From Candidatus Anammoxibacter sp. (lineage in GTDB: Bacteria > Planctomycetota > Brocadiia > Brocadiales > Anammoxibacteraceae), in contig JAIQZQ010000071.1 in the NCBI GenBank assembly GCA_021777105.1, positions 1-61,725 on the forward strand: a DNA stretch of 61,725 nt, read 5' to 3'. Under the pieces are notes generated by a model, which did not search any database, was not told the origin of the DNA, and was given only the letters and a program-made list of their open reading frames with translations. Position numbers and translations under genes: made by a program. Below, one piece after another: positions 53,829-61,725 of this stretch; within the stretch, counting starts at the first letter, position 1; the number at the start of each line of letters is the position of its first letter.

Positions 53829-54698
53829 ATGCGTTTGACAAAATACACTGTTTACTTTTTCTCGTTTTGGGTAATTTTTAACACGTGCGTATTGCGCGCG
53901 GAAGACGAGGCGCCGCAAAATCCTCCACAAGTTGAAATAGGACAACCCGCGCAAAAGATTGAAGTAGATACGGCCGCGGGCAAAGCCGTTAACTCCGGCA
54001 AGGATTTGCCGAAAGAGATTCGCGTTGAAAAGGACGGCTCGGTAATGGCCCTGATTCCCGGCGGAGAGTTCTGGATGGGCATGAAAGGCGGCAGATCACT
54101 CCACGACGCAAAACTTCACAGGGCAAGGCTTGACGATTTTTATATGGACAAGACTGAAGTCACAAACCAGCAATATGCTATATATATAAAAGAGACCGGA
54201 CACAGAGTGCCGGCTTATTGGGAAGACCCACGTTTCAGCGACCCGCGTATGCCGGTGGTCGGCGTAAATTGGTATGACGCCAAATATTACGCCGAATGGG
54301 CCGGAAAACGCCTGCCGACTGAAGCTGAATGGGAAAGGGCCTCAAGGGGCGGGCTGGAATTAGTCAGGTTTCCATGGGGCGACGAGCTTACAAAGGAAGA
54401 CGCCAACTACCATAGCCTCAACATGAAGACCGTGGCTTCGTATAAACCCAACGGATACGGATTGTTTGACATGTCCGGCAATGTTTGGGAGTGGGTGCAT
54501 GATAGGTTTAGCCCAAATTATTTTAACGTAGCCCCTGTTCACAATCCGCCGGGCCCTGAAATCGGCCGGTTTCGTTGCTTACGAGGCGGCGCGTTTAACA
54601 CCAGCCCTGATTCGTTAAAATGCGGACACAGGCATTCGTATGACCCGCGATTGACAATGTACTATATTGGATTTCGATGCGCTAAAGACGCGGAATAA
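53829..54698 (+). CDS. Exported SUMF1/FGE-sulfatase-type domain protein
   Basis: About 289 aa. ATG 53829 follows AAGGAAAG; residues 1-26 form a signal peptide ending LRAED. Then comes a short linker and a SUMF1 domain: MALIPGGEFWMGMKGG, 'DDFYMDKTEVTNQQYAIYI', PVVGVNWYDAKYYAEWAGKR-type core (LPTEAEWERASRGG), GYGLFDMSGNVWEWVHD, LRGGAFNTSPDSLKCG and FRCA. Only one of the two catalytic cysteines of true formylglycine-generating enzymes is in place (LKCG), so it is more likely a periplasmic binding or structural variant. Confidence 0.85.
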   Translation: MRLTKYTVYFFSFWVIFNTCVLRAEDEAPQNPPQVEIGQPAQKIEVDTAAGKAVNSGKDLPKEIRVEKDGSVMALIPGGEFWMGMKGGRSLHDAKLHRARLDDFYMDKTEVTNQQYAIYIKETGHRVPAYWEDPRFSDPRMPVVGVNWYDAKYYAEWAGKRLPTEAEWERASRGGLELVRFPWGDELTKEDANYHSLNMKTVASYKPNGYGLFDMSGNVWEWVHDRFSPNYFNVAPVHNPPGPEIGRFRCLRGGAFNTSPDSLKCGHRHSYDPRLTMYYIGFRCAKDAE

Positions 54699-54708
54699 AC
54701 TATGTGTT

Positions 54709-54748
54709 AAGCGAAGACCCAGGCTAACCAGCTTGGGTCTTTCCGCTT
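54709..54748 (+). terminator. Terminator-like hairpin
   Basis: AAGACCCA...TGGGTCTT (54714-54741) inside an outer AAGCG/CGCTT pair, followed by TTT. It begins 11 nt after the SUMF1 gene stop. Confidence 0.75.
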
Positions 54749-54828
54749 TTACTAATTGTTATCATTGAAATAGATAGTTGCCGCTTTGTTCTCATATCGC
54801 GCCATATTAACGCCTGATTGGCAATAAG

Positions 54829-55518
54829 ATGCAAAATAAACAGATAGCTCCGCAAGAAAACCTGAAAAACGCCTACGCAAAAGCCTACAACATGGCCGTG
54901 ACGGAGCTGGCCAAAAAAGATCCTTCCAAAATTGCCGCAAAAACCGGCATAATTTTTGATAAAAACAACAATGTTCTCCGCCTTGATTATATGGCGGACA
55001 TCTATCTTGTTGATCCTGAAAACGGCTCCATTGAAGCCCCGGACGGAAGCCTGCTTACAGACACCGCGTTTATGACCCTGCTTTTGCACTATTTGGTTCA
55101 TGACAACAAAGACAACGCCTCGCCCGCCTACCCGGCCGGCAAACAGGTGGCCTTTTCCGAGATTCCCGGGGGCGGAGCAATTTACAACAACGCTTACCAA
55201 AAAAGGGTGATAATTCCCTTGGCAAAGACATTCGGGGACGAGCCCGGATTGCTGTCGGCAATAGCCGACAAATTTAACGGACGAAAAGAGAGTTACGGCG
55301 ATGTAAGCGCGGTAATCAACGTCTTTCCGTTTGCTCCGGTCACATTTGTAATATGGCGAGGCGACGACGAGTTTGCCCCATCCGCCACAATTCTGTTTGA
55401 CGAATCAATCTCAACCATTTTGCCTGTCGAAGATATCGTGATCATGGCGAGTTTTGCCGTGTATAGAATGATAAAAGAGGCAAAAAAACCATCAGTAAAG
55501 GCTCAACGCCCAATATAG
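54829..55518 (+). CDS. DUF3786 domain protein
   Basis: 229 aa of the DUF3786 family, cytosolic and without membrane segments. Typical segments are 'ENLKNAYAKAYNMAVTELAKK', FDKNNNVLRLDYMADIYLVD, LLLHYLVHDNKD, FSEIPGGGAIYNNAY and 'FVIWRGDDEFAPSATILFDESI'. The family occurs mainly in anaerobes (acetogens, sulfate reducers, candidate phyla) and its role is unknown. Isolated gene. Confidence 0.82.
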   Translation: MQNKQIAPQENLKNAYAKAYNMAVTELAKKDPSKIAAKTGIIFDKNNNVLRLDYMADIYLVDPENGSIEAPDGSLLTDTAFMTLLLHYLVHDNKDNASPAYPAGKQVAFSEIPGGGAIYNNAYQKRVIIPLAKTFGDEPGLLSAIADKFNGRKESYGDVSAVINVFPFAPVTFVIWRGDDEFAPSATILFDESISTILPVEDIVIMASFAVYRMIKEAKKPSVKAQRPI

Positions 55519-56105
55519 CCTCCATTTTGCCCCCTTAATTGCGGCATATCCAACATCTCCAGGTCAGTGTCTATAAAGATCAAATATGCCTTTTCGTAGA
55601 TACCTTAACAAATTGTTGGCAATATATAAAAAAAAATCCCGCGCATAAAAAAATATTATTCAATTTTGAAAAAATCATCCTGATGTATATTAATTCTAAT
55701 ATTAATTCAAAATTAAATTGTTTGTCGGACTCTTAAAACAACGACGCATAATAAATATTGCGATTTAGGCAAATATTTGATATAAAATGTGTTACGTCAA
55801 AATAATACCTCATAAAAGTTATGGAATCCGAGACGGTCTATTTAGGCAAAGCATTGCAAATGACCGTGATATATTCGAAATATGCAACAGCTGAGGCCGG
55901 ACAATAACAGCCGAAAACACACTTTACAGTTGCACACTTAGCAATCAGTAGACGCGAAGATTATTAATTTGTAGAATGTTACAGCTTTGGCGCTGGGCGG
56001 TGAAGGCAGAGAGCTTGTAAATAAAAATAATGTTTAATCTCTTATGATTTTTTTATTTTTATTTCTATTTATCATTTATAAATAACTTTGCGATAAACTT
56101 GAGTT
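55519..56105. other. AT-rich intergenic region, nothing recognised
   Basis: About 590 nt without a credible gene. A 65-codon frame at 55539-55736 lacks a ribosome site and its composition is just AT-rich noise. No hairpin family members are seen here. Confidence 0.55.
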
Positions 56106-56127
56106 AAGCGGAAGACGCGTTCCGCTT
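56106..56127 (+). terminator. Short hairpin with T-run before the HTH gene
   Basis: AAGCGGAA, loop gacgcg, TTCCGCTT, then TTG. It ends 29-38 nt before the HTH start, so it may be an attenuator or the end of upstream transcription. It resembles the outer stem of the terminator at 54709. Confidence 0.6.
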
Positions 56128-56156
56128 TTGCTTATTGTTATACTCGAAGGGGATAA

Positions 56157-56579
56157 TTGGCCAATATGGAAGAACTTACATATAACGAGATTGCCGGCAG
56201 AATTAAAATCATGCGAGAGAATGCCGGTTTTTCACAAGGGCAGCTTGCCGATTGCATCGGCGTAACTTATCAACAGGTGCAGAAATATGAAAAGGCTATT
56301 TCCAACATCACTTTAAGAAGGTTTTGCAAAATAGCCGATGTCCTTAAAGTTCCCATTGTAAGCTTCTTTGCCCCTTCTACAAAGAAAAGCGTCAAAAAAG
56401 CTCAAATCATTGAGCATGTCGGAGATGAAGACAGCCGATTTCTAATAGACAGGTTGGAAGAATCAAAATTAACCTCTGATGAAAAGAAGCTGGTAATGGG
56501 TTTTAACGCAATAAAGAGCAAAGAAGTGAAGAAAAGCTTCCTCCTCCTGTTAAACGAGTTTCAGGAAAAAGAGAAATAA
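56157..56579 (+). CDS. XRE-family helix-turn-helix regulator
   Basis: About 140 aa. Residues about 10-65 form a Cro/CI-type helix-turn-helix ('MRENAGFSQGQLADCIGVTY', QQVQKYEKAISNITLRRFCKIA). The C-terminal half is helical and charged (LIDRLEESKLTSDEKKLVMGF), perhaps for dimerisation. Start TTG 56157 has AAGGGG upstream; ATG 56166 is the alternative. No toxin partner is next to it. Confidence 0.82.
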   Translation: MANMEELTYNEIAGRIKIMRENAGFSQGQLADCIGVTYQQVQKYEKAISNITLRRFCKIADVLKVPIVSFFAPSTKKSVKKAQIIEHVGDEDSRFLIDRLEESKLTSDEKKLVMGFNAIKSKEVKKSFLLLLNEFQEKEK

Positions 56580-56661
56580 CACCAATCACCAAGAGTCAAA
56601 CTTGCAGACGCAACATGATCCCTTGACGACGCTTGCATATCTACAAGTTTGCGCAACAAGA

Positions 56662-57318
56662 TCATTTTGACAACATCCACTCCCAATATGATTTCTCATC
56701 ATTATCGCGCAGAAAAAGCACAGGCGTTTCAGGAGCCTCTTTTACCGCCTTAGTCAACATACCCAGCCCCACGCGCTCATTGCCGCTGACATCCATAAAA
56801 CCAAGAGATGCCTCATCCGCGGTTACGCTAAACTTTGCCCTCTGCTTTCCCGATTTGTCAAAAAGAGCCAATCCAGGCTCGCCTTTGGACGATATCCCCA
56901 TTGTTATGCAGTTTGACCGCCCATCCTTGTCAATAAACCGGAGTTGAGGGTCTTGATTGTTATTAAGTATAATATTTGCCCTGCTTTTACCCTCGTTGTC
57001 CCAAAAGGTTAAACCAGGCGTGTCGTCGTCGTTCAGGCCGAGGATTATGCTGCTTTTCCCGTTATCAGGATTCCAGAACACAATCCTGGGTTTATCTTTA
57101 TTGTTCATCCCAACAGTTATCCGCTCGCGTCCCTCGCTATCTACCAAGCGCAACTCTTTTGCCATGACAACCTTTTCATAATCCGCCGGCGTTAACTCCC
57201 CCGCAACTTTTTTTGCAAAAGCGGAATCCCCCATCAAAAACCAGTTTGACAATCCACCACCAATTATGCCGGACACAACAACCAACCCAACCAGCAACAA
57301 ATACTGTTTTTTACTCAT
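56662..57318 (-). CDS. Membrane-anchored repeat protein
   Basis: About 218 aa. ATG 57318 follows GGAGGGTGTGAG, a strong ribosome site; the longer frame to 57369 is not needed. Residues about 5-25 are one membrane segment (YLLLVGLVVVSGIIGGGL). From residue about 50, roughly 24-residue units repeat: L(R)LVDSEGRERITVGMN, IVFWNPDNGKSSIILGLN, LTFWDNEGKSRANIILN, LRFIDKDGRSNCITMGI, LALFDKSGKQRAKFSV, LGFMDVSGNERVGLG. Each ends a strand pair around D/N-x-x-G, suggesting a beta-solenoid or beta-hairpin stack outside the membrane. Function unknown. Confidence 0.8.
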   Translation of the reverse strand: MSKKQYLLLVGLVVVSGIIGGGLSNWFLMGDSAFAKKVAGELTPADYEKVVMAKELRLVDSEGRERITVGMNNKDKPRIVFWNPDNGKSSIILGLNDDDTPGLTFWDNEGKSRANIILNNNQDPQLRFIDKDGRSNCITMGISSKGEPGLALFDKSGKQRAKFSVTADEASLGFMDVSGNERVGLGMLTKAVKEAPETPVLFLRDNDEKSYWEWMLSK

Positions 57319-57563
57319 CTCACACCCTCCTTTAAAGCCGGACATTGCGGCTTGCGTTTTAGTAAACAAGCAATAATTTAAGCGGCATTGCCGATTCCGC
57401 CCACAATTATTCTAATATGCGCAATATTCCCCTAAAATGAAAAGTTGTCAAAATAGATATTGAAAGGTTGAGTATATCAAATATTAGATCCGTTAACTAA
57501 ATGTTTTTTTGCCTAATGCAAGAGGTTGTTTCGAACAAATTGGCAAATAATTTACGGCTACGG

Positions 57564-58850
57564 CTATAAATTTAACATGTCAAACATTGCGCTCAAATTA
57601 TCTAATGGAAGAAAATGGACAAGGCCCCCTTCCACCTCAACATCGGCTGTGAAGGATTTTGTAATTACTATAGCAAGCCGAGGTTGATAAGCTTGTAGAA
57701 ATGACCGAAAACCGCGAGTCAATTTTGGAGCGCGCATGTTTTGGTATTTTACCTCAACAGGAACAATTTCTTCGCCATGTTTTATTATAAAGTCAATCTC
57801 CGCCCCTGATTTTGTGCGCCAATAATAAATGTTCCAATCCTGAAAATTTTGCGTCTTGTATTTCTCCATCTCTTGAAAAACAAAATTCTCAACCAACAAT
57901 CCTGCGTCTAAACGGTTCTCAACAGGCAGTAAATTCTTTAAGGCCTGATTGCGAAAACCATTATCTATAAAATAATAGATTGGATTAGAAGTGATTTCAG
58001 TCCTTTTATTCCCAACAAAAGGCTTAATTGCCTTTATAACATAGGTTTTCTCTAAAATTGATAAATAGTTTTGTATTGTGGAAATTGTAACGCGGCAATC
58101 TATTGCCAGTTGTTGATAATTGACAAGTTGGCCCGCGCAATGAGCTGTTAACGCAACCAGATTTTGCATCATATCAGGTTTTCCAACCTTTAATATCTCA
58201 ATGATATCCTTATTTATGTAATCATTATAAAGTTGACGAAGCAAAATTTCCTTTTGCCCTGACAACACAATTTGAGGGTATGATCCAAATATTAATGATT
58301 GCGTTAAGGAAGCTTTTTGATCATTCAATTCCGTTTGACTAAGCGGCAAAACCACGGCTTCTATATGCCGTCCCGTTAAATGTTCTTGCGTTGCGCTTTT
58401 AATTTCCAGCTGGGATGACCCGGACGCAATCAATTTGATAGGCAATTGGAGATCAACAATTGATTTTAATAGTAAACCCGGGTTGTCTAACCGTTGAACT
58501 TCATCAATAAAAAAAATGGGCTCTTCCAAATTGAATTGATCAATAGCCTGTTTAATAAATCCAACGCCCTGTTTCAACCAATCGCGAATTTCCAGATAAT
58601 CGCAATTCAGATATAACAAGGTTTTACGCCGTTTCATATCCACCAAACGTTGGCACAGGTATTTTCCCATTGTGGTTTTGCCGGACTGCCTGGGGCCCAC
58701 AAGAATTATCCACAATTTATCCCAGTCCGGCAGCAAAAGCGTTTCAATTTGCCTGCGATAGATAAAGTCTGGTTGATCAAAAATCCTGATTTTAGGGTCT
58801 GCAAGCCAACCGTTTAATAATTTTATTGAATCTAAGAGCGATGTCTCCAT
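57564..58850 (-). CDS. AAA ATPase with DUF4143 domain, second copy
   Basis: 428 aa. Walker A is VGPRQSGKTTMGK, Walker B 'PIFFIDEVQRLD', and DUF4143 follows with 'SGAEIDFIIKHGEEIVPVEVKYQ' as a PD-(D/E)xK-like end. ATG 58850 has GGAG 8 nt upstream. Same family as 1402-2571 but only distantly similar and about 40 residues longer. Function unknown. Confidence 0.88.
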   Translation of the reverse strand: METSLLDSIKLLNGWLADPKIRIFDQPDFIYRRQIETLLLPDWDKLWIILVGPRQSGKTTMGKYLCQRLVDMKRRKTLLYLNCDYLEIRDWLKQGVGFIKQAIDQFNLEEPIFFIDEVQRLDNPGLLLKSIVDLQLPIKLIASGSSQLEIKSATQEHLTGRHIEAVVLPLSQTELNDQKASLTQSLIFGSYPQIVLSGQKEILLRQLYNDYINKDIIEILKVGKPDMMQNLVALTAHCAGQLVNYQQLAIDCRVTISTIQNYLSILEKTYVIKAIKPFVGNKRTEITSNPIYYFIDNGFRNQALKNLLPVENRLDAGLLVENFVFQEMEKYKTQNFQDWNIYYWRTKSGAEIDFIIKHGEEIVPVEVKYQNMRAPKLTRGFRSFLQAYQPRLAIVITKSFTADVEVEGGLVHFLPLDNLSAMFDMLNL

Positions 58851-59535
58851 AAAATTTAACTCCTAAATGGACTTGGCCGAAAATAATTTAATATCCGTAT
58901 CTATCAGCGTAAATAACACACCCCGTCCGCCAAGCGGCCACTCCTCTTTTTAGAGGGGATATTAAATCGGATTTATTTCCACAAAGTCCACTCTAATAAG
59001 AGGGGATTTAGGGGTGTGTATAGTCATGTGGAATCACACTGAATAGCTACTAATATCCCTTACTTTTGTTATACCACCAAATTTTAACCCTACTTATTTA
59101 TAGTTGATTATATATTAGCAGGGTTAAAATGCAAGTATATATCTCTGCGCAAAATGATACTATCCATATCTTTTCCTACCAAACCCTATAAATTTCTTAT
59201 TTTTATCCTAAATTTGCGCAGTTTTTCTATCAAAATTTTGATTTTAATAGTTAATATACTCAAAAGCATTAGGTTTTTGAAATTTGCTAATGAATAAAAG
59301 GCTAAAGCCTTAACTCCAACAAGCTGAGTTTATTGGAATTTACCCTTTAGGGTTTTACTTCATTGCATCTGAAGAAAACATACACGAACATAATTTTTCG
59401 AAAACCTGATTTGTTTGACTATATTAGCTATTTTTATCATCTTAATGTATACATTAACCCTTTGATGGAAAATTATGTTTTCATTTGAGGCAATAAAAAC
59501 AAAACCAGGTTGCTGATTTGACCATTATTTCAATG
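58851..59535. other. Non-coding AT-rich region
   Basis: No gene supported. At about 58920-59025 there are phrases of a dispersed repeat type ('ctcctctttttagagggga', 'aataagaggggatttagggg') that can fold on themselves. The rest is AT-rich with short words. Confidence 0.55.
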
Positions 59536-59541
59536 ACATTG

Positions 59542-59730
59542 GGCGCGTCCTCGCGCCGAGGCGTTTGAAGAAGATATTTACATCTGCAGTTTCGCTTAAC
59601 AAAACTAAAGACTTGAACAAACGAGATGACTGAATATGCGGTTTATCAATATTGACTGATGCGCAACGTAATATTTCCGCGTATGAATTCACGCGACTTC
59701 ACCTTGCCTGCCACGACGCGAGGACGCGCC
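59542..59730. repeat. Sequence bounded by a 14-bp inverted repeat
   Basis: GGCGCGTCCTCGCG at 59542-59555 is the exact reverse complement of 59717-59730. The 161 nt between encode nothing recognisable. Possibly a small palindromic insertion. Confidence 0.6.
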
Positions 59731-59754
59731 TCATAGGCGCTAGGCTAAGAAACG

Positions 59755-60024
59755 CCTAGCGTGAGTTTATTATAAGAGAGGACGCAATGAGGGCGTAACT
59801 TGTTTTATAGCTAGTTTTTAGGGCTGTTGATTTTTGTATACACCAATAAGTTGTTATTATATAAGGGTTTAGATAATTTACTATTTTGTTGATGAGTATA
59901 ACATATAATGAAATTGGCAGCGAGAAGATATTAGTTAGTGTATACGTTTTTTGCAAGTATAAACTGTTGTGTAATAAAGACTTACCATCAGAAGGCACTT
60001 TTTTCATAATAAACTCACGCTAGG
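59755..60024. mobile_element. MITE-like element with perfect 19-bp terminal inverted repeats
   Basis: CCTAGCGTGAGTTTATTAT at 59755-59773 is the exact reverse complement of 60006-60024, giving a 270-bp element. Its interior is AT-rich. A minus-strand 83-codon frame (60007-59756) runs across almost the whole element but has no recognisable domain. Next to the left end, CGCTAGGC (59738-59745) repeats part of the terminus inverted. No target duplication was found by eye. Confidence 0.6.
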
Positions 60025-60104
60025 CTGCCATAAGCGGCATATATGGAACGAGTTATGACAAAGCCAACACTATATGAAGTAAATTGTATTCAGTAAAGTC
60101 GTCC

Positions 60105-60210
60105 TGTGTTTGTCATGCCAGACTTGATTGGGCATCCAGTTAAAGATCATTCCTTTTTTAATCAGAATTCCAGACAGAAACCTTCAGGAATGACACGTGT
60201 GCGTCTTCAG
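60105..60210. repeat. 'gtcatgcc...gcatccag...ggaatgacac' type dispersed repeat
   Basis: Resembles the widespread palindromic intergenic element beginning 'gtcatgcc' and ending 'aggaatgacac', with internal 'gggcatccag' and 'agaattccagacagaaa'. It is followed at 60221-60240 by a one-mismatch copy of the dispersed 20-mer (cttaacctaaaacctatggg). No gene. Confidence 0.5.
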
Positions 60211-60523
60211 CGAATGTTTTCTTAACCTAAAACCTATGGGGCGCGCCTACACTACATAAAAGCGGGATTCCGGGGCTTCACTGCCTGATATACAAATTAG
60301 AGGGGGGGGACGCCTATAACCAGCTTAACTGTAACTTTTAAAGCGAATAATTAACGCGCCCCGCAACACGCGCATCAAACGTGTTGCGGGCGCAGCTTGC
60401 CGGAGTCCCCCTTTTCCCCGTCAAATCTAAACAAAACAACCTTAAATTAAAACCGGAATGTTTAAATTTAGGGTCTTCGCAAATAGACGCGCAACATAAC
60501 CAGGCTTGTTCGTTGGCAATTCT

Positions 60524-60763
60524 TTAGACGCTGGTTGCCTTAGAAGGAATCAGTTGAATAGGCGCAAAATACCTTTTGCCGTCAAGGAATTTTATGATTA
60601 CGCCTTTGCCTTGTGATCGAAGCCCAATCTCGGAAAATGTGTTTATTTTTGATATTGAATCCGACTCAAGAATTAAAATGTTGCTTAACAGCTCTTCCAC
60701 ATAATCAGTGTCGCTGTTGATAATACTTGGCGCGGCTTCCTTGATTTCAATTAATTCACGCAC
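60524..60763 (-). CDS. Small hypothetical protein
   Basis: 79 aa, starting at GTG 60763 with AAGGAG upstream (MRELIEIKEAAPS). It contains DTDYVEELLSNILILESDSIS and 'GKGVIIKFLDGKRYFAPIQL'. No known family recognised. It is on the same strand as, and just downstream of, the glgC remnant. The good ribosome site supports it being real. Confidence 0.6.
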   Translation of the reverse strand: MRELIEIKEAAPSIINSDTDYVEELLSNILILESDSISKINTFSEIGLRSQGKGVIIKFLDGKRYFAPIQLIPSKATSV

Positions 60764-60870
60764 TTTCTTTTCTCCTTCTTTTTAAAAAATCATTAATTAA
60801 ATTAATCAATTTTAAATACCCCATCCCCTAACCCCTCTCATAAAAGGGATGAGAATTTGGATTCTTAAAT

Positions 60871-61161
60871 TCATTTATAGTTTTGAATACTATCCTTTGT
60901 CACTACTACAATTCCGGAGCGGGAGACATAAAAATGTTTTTTGTCTTCTTCAATGTTGTAGCCAATATTTAAACCTTGTGGAACAGTAACGGAATGTTCA
61001 ACTATCGCGTTTTTAACTTTAGCATATTCACCTATCTCCATATTATCCATTAATATTGAATTTGACACGTCGGCAAAACTATGGACTCTTGCTTTAGGGG
61101 AAAGTGTTGAGTTTTTAACACTACCGCCGCTAATTATACAACCTTCAGAGACAATTGAATT
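60871..61161 (-). pseudogene. glgC: 3' remnant of glgC (glucose-1-phosphate adenylyltransferase)
   Basis: The last ~96 codons of GlgC: SIVSEGCIISGGSVKNSTLS, then RVHSFADVSNSILMDNMEIG, 'AKVKNAIVEHSVTVPQGLNI' and HFYVSRSGIVVV, the hexapeptide beta-helix end of the enzyme. The gene breaks off at 61162, where a CRISPR repeat begins. The N-terminal 300 residues, including the nucleotide-binding domain, are missing, so it cannot be active. The open frame continues to 61233 through the repeat but that part is not GlgC. Confidence 0.8.
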
Positions 61162-61311
61162 CTGTTCCCCACACGCGTGGGGATGTACCGGCGTGCAATT
61201 GGAGTTCTGCTTTTGATACAAGCTGTTCCCCACACGCGTTGGGATGTACCGGCTTGATTTTGTTGGTGTGCGCTAGTTGTCGCTGTTCCCCACACGCGTG
61301 GGGATGTAACC
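61162..61311. CRISPR. Small type I-E-like CRISPR array: three 29-nt repeats, two spacers
   Basis: Repeats are at 61162-61190, 61223-61251 and 61283-61311, spacers are 32 and 31 nt. The repeat begins CTGTTCCCC, has the palindromic ACACGCGT centre and ends GGGGATGTACCG, as in subtype I-E repeats. Repeat 2 has one change (GCGTTGGG); repeat 3 ends GTAACC instead of GTACCG, the usual sign of the degenerate end. No cas genes or leader are recognised in the window. The array abuts a glgC remnant on one side and the 20-mer repeat (61310-61329) on the other. Confidence 0.85.
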
Positions 61312-61329
61312 CATAGGTGTTAGGTTAAG
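61310..61329. repeat. Dispersed 20-mer next to the CRISPR array
   Basis: CCCATAGGTGTTAGGTTAAG. Its reverse complement is at 230-249, a one-mismatch copy is at 60221-60240, and a degenerate copy is at 61608-61627. It overlaps the last bases of CRISPR repeat 3. Confidence 0.7.
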
Positions 61330-61725
61330 GTAAAATTTACGCCTGATATTTTGAGAACAAAAGACAATAATTAGTGGAAGAGCAGGCTTTCAGCCTGTTC
61401 TTCCTGCTGTTGTTTAGTACAACAGGCAGGATGCTTGTTCCACTACTAATCACACTTTGTGTGATTTTAAAAACGCCGGTTTTTGTCATAACTTATCACG
61501 TATGCAAAAGTTACGGAGATTTAACATTCACCACCGGAACAAAATGTAAATGCTTAAATCGCCCTTTCAGGGCTGATATTGGAGCTATATTCAAACCCAG
61601 GGCGTTGCCCCATAGGTGTAAACTTAAGGATGCTCAATTAAGCCGGAAAGCCGCTGGGGGCTTATGATTACGAGCTTGTATTCTTTATAATTTAAATTAT
61701 TGAGTATTTTGTCTAAAGTATTAGC
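61330..61725. other. Non-coding end of window with dispersed repeats
   Basis: It contains an inverted 'agagcaggctttcagcctgttctt...acaggcagg' region, 'ccctttcagggctg', and the direct repeat of the window start at 61577-61610. A 97-codon open frame at 61374-61667 is made of these repeats and is not supported as a gene. Confidence 0.5.

Noticed and set aside
61162..61233. N-terminal extension of the glgC frame (…VHPHACGEQ…)
   Set aside because: This peptide is a well-known by-product of translating a type I-E CRISPR repeat, not protein sequence.
61374..61667. 97-codon plus-strand frame at the end of the window
   Set aside because: Composed of the dispersed 'ccctttcaggg' and 'cccagggcgttgccc' repeats; no ribosome site.

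Overview
The window is a 61.7-kb AT-rich stretch of an uncultured, probably anaerobic bacterium. Almost every gene lies on the + strand and encodes surface-glycan or nonulosonate (sialic-acid-like) functions. The gene families (radical SAM/SPASM proteins, DUF3786, GxxExxY proteins, NeuB/cytidylyltransferase enzymes, many small toxin-antitoxin pairs) and the very repetitive intergenic DNA fit a candidate-phylum Gram-negative lineage such as Omnitrophota. That placement is an inference and cannot be confirmed from this window.

Layout. 0.4-3 kb: an aldo/keto reductase and an AAA/DUF4143 ATPase. 3-6 kb: a winged-helix regulator, then a NeuB-like synthase fused to a TIM-barrel domain. 5.9-8 kb: a nucleotidyltransferase toxin-antitoxin island. 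8-13 kb: a radical SAM protein, a sugar aminotransferase and an asparagine-synthase-like protein. 13-19 kb: a duplicated locus made of a 245-bp leader, a secreted-protein gene and a terminator. One copy encodes an intact Peptidase_S74 protein; the other has decayed and now holds a two-repeat secreted protein. A PIN gene with an internal stop lies between the copies. 19-31 kb: a tightly packed run with an NAD-binding-like protein, ATP-grasp ligase, double flavodoxin, enolase-superfamily enzyme, GT-C-like membrane protein, methyltransferases, a glycosyltransferase, two cytidylyltransferase-family proteins and an SDR epimerase. This looks like an undescribed CMP-sugar/modified-sugar pathway. 31.7-51 kb: looser glycan genes (four glycosyltransferases, two radical SAM proteins, a second asparagine synthase, a hexapeptide acyltransferase, a Gfo/Idh/MocA dehydrogenase, two DUF115-like/TPR proteins around an FAD flavoprotein), mixed with GxxExxY genes and toxin-antitoxin pairs. 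51-58.9 kb: housekeeping and miscellaneous genes (PIN pair, serS on the minus strand, tRNA-Glu, SUMF1-type protein, DUF3786 protein, HTH protein, repeat protein, second DUF4143 ATPase). 58.9-61.7 kb: mostly non-coding, with a MITE-like element, a glgC 3' remnant and a three-repeat type I-E-like CRISPR array that starts exactly where glgC is broken off.

How the genes may work together. The NeuB-like synthase and the cytidylyltransferase would make and activate a nonulosonate. The DegT aminotransferase, MocA dehydrogenase and hexapeptide acetyltransferase resemble three steps of 2,3-diacetamido-uronate synthesis. The glycosyltransferases and methyltransferases would assemble and decorate the glycan.

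The intergenic DNA is remarkable. It is built from short recurring 'words' (accacagat, tcttcacaaat, aaaagcaaaagc), from hairpins of the type GTTACAAGGC-n-GCCTTGTAAC, and from other dispersed repeats. The word repeats show a polarity: after a stop codon they read ACCACA..., and before a start codon they read ...TGTGGT.
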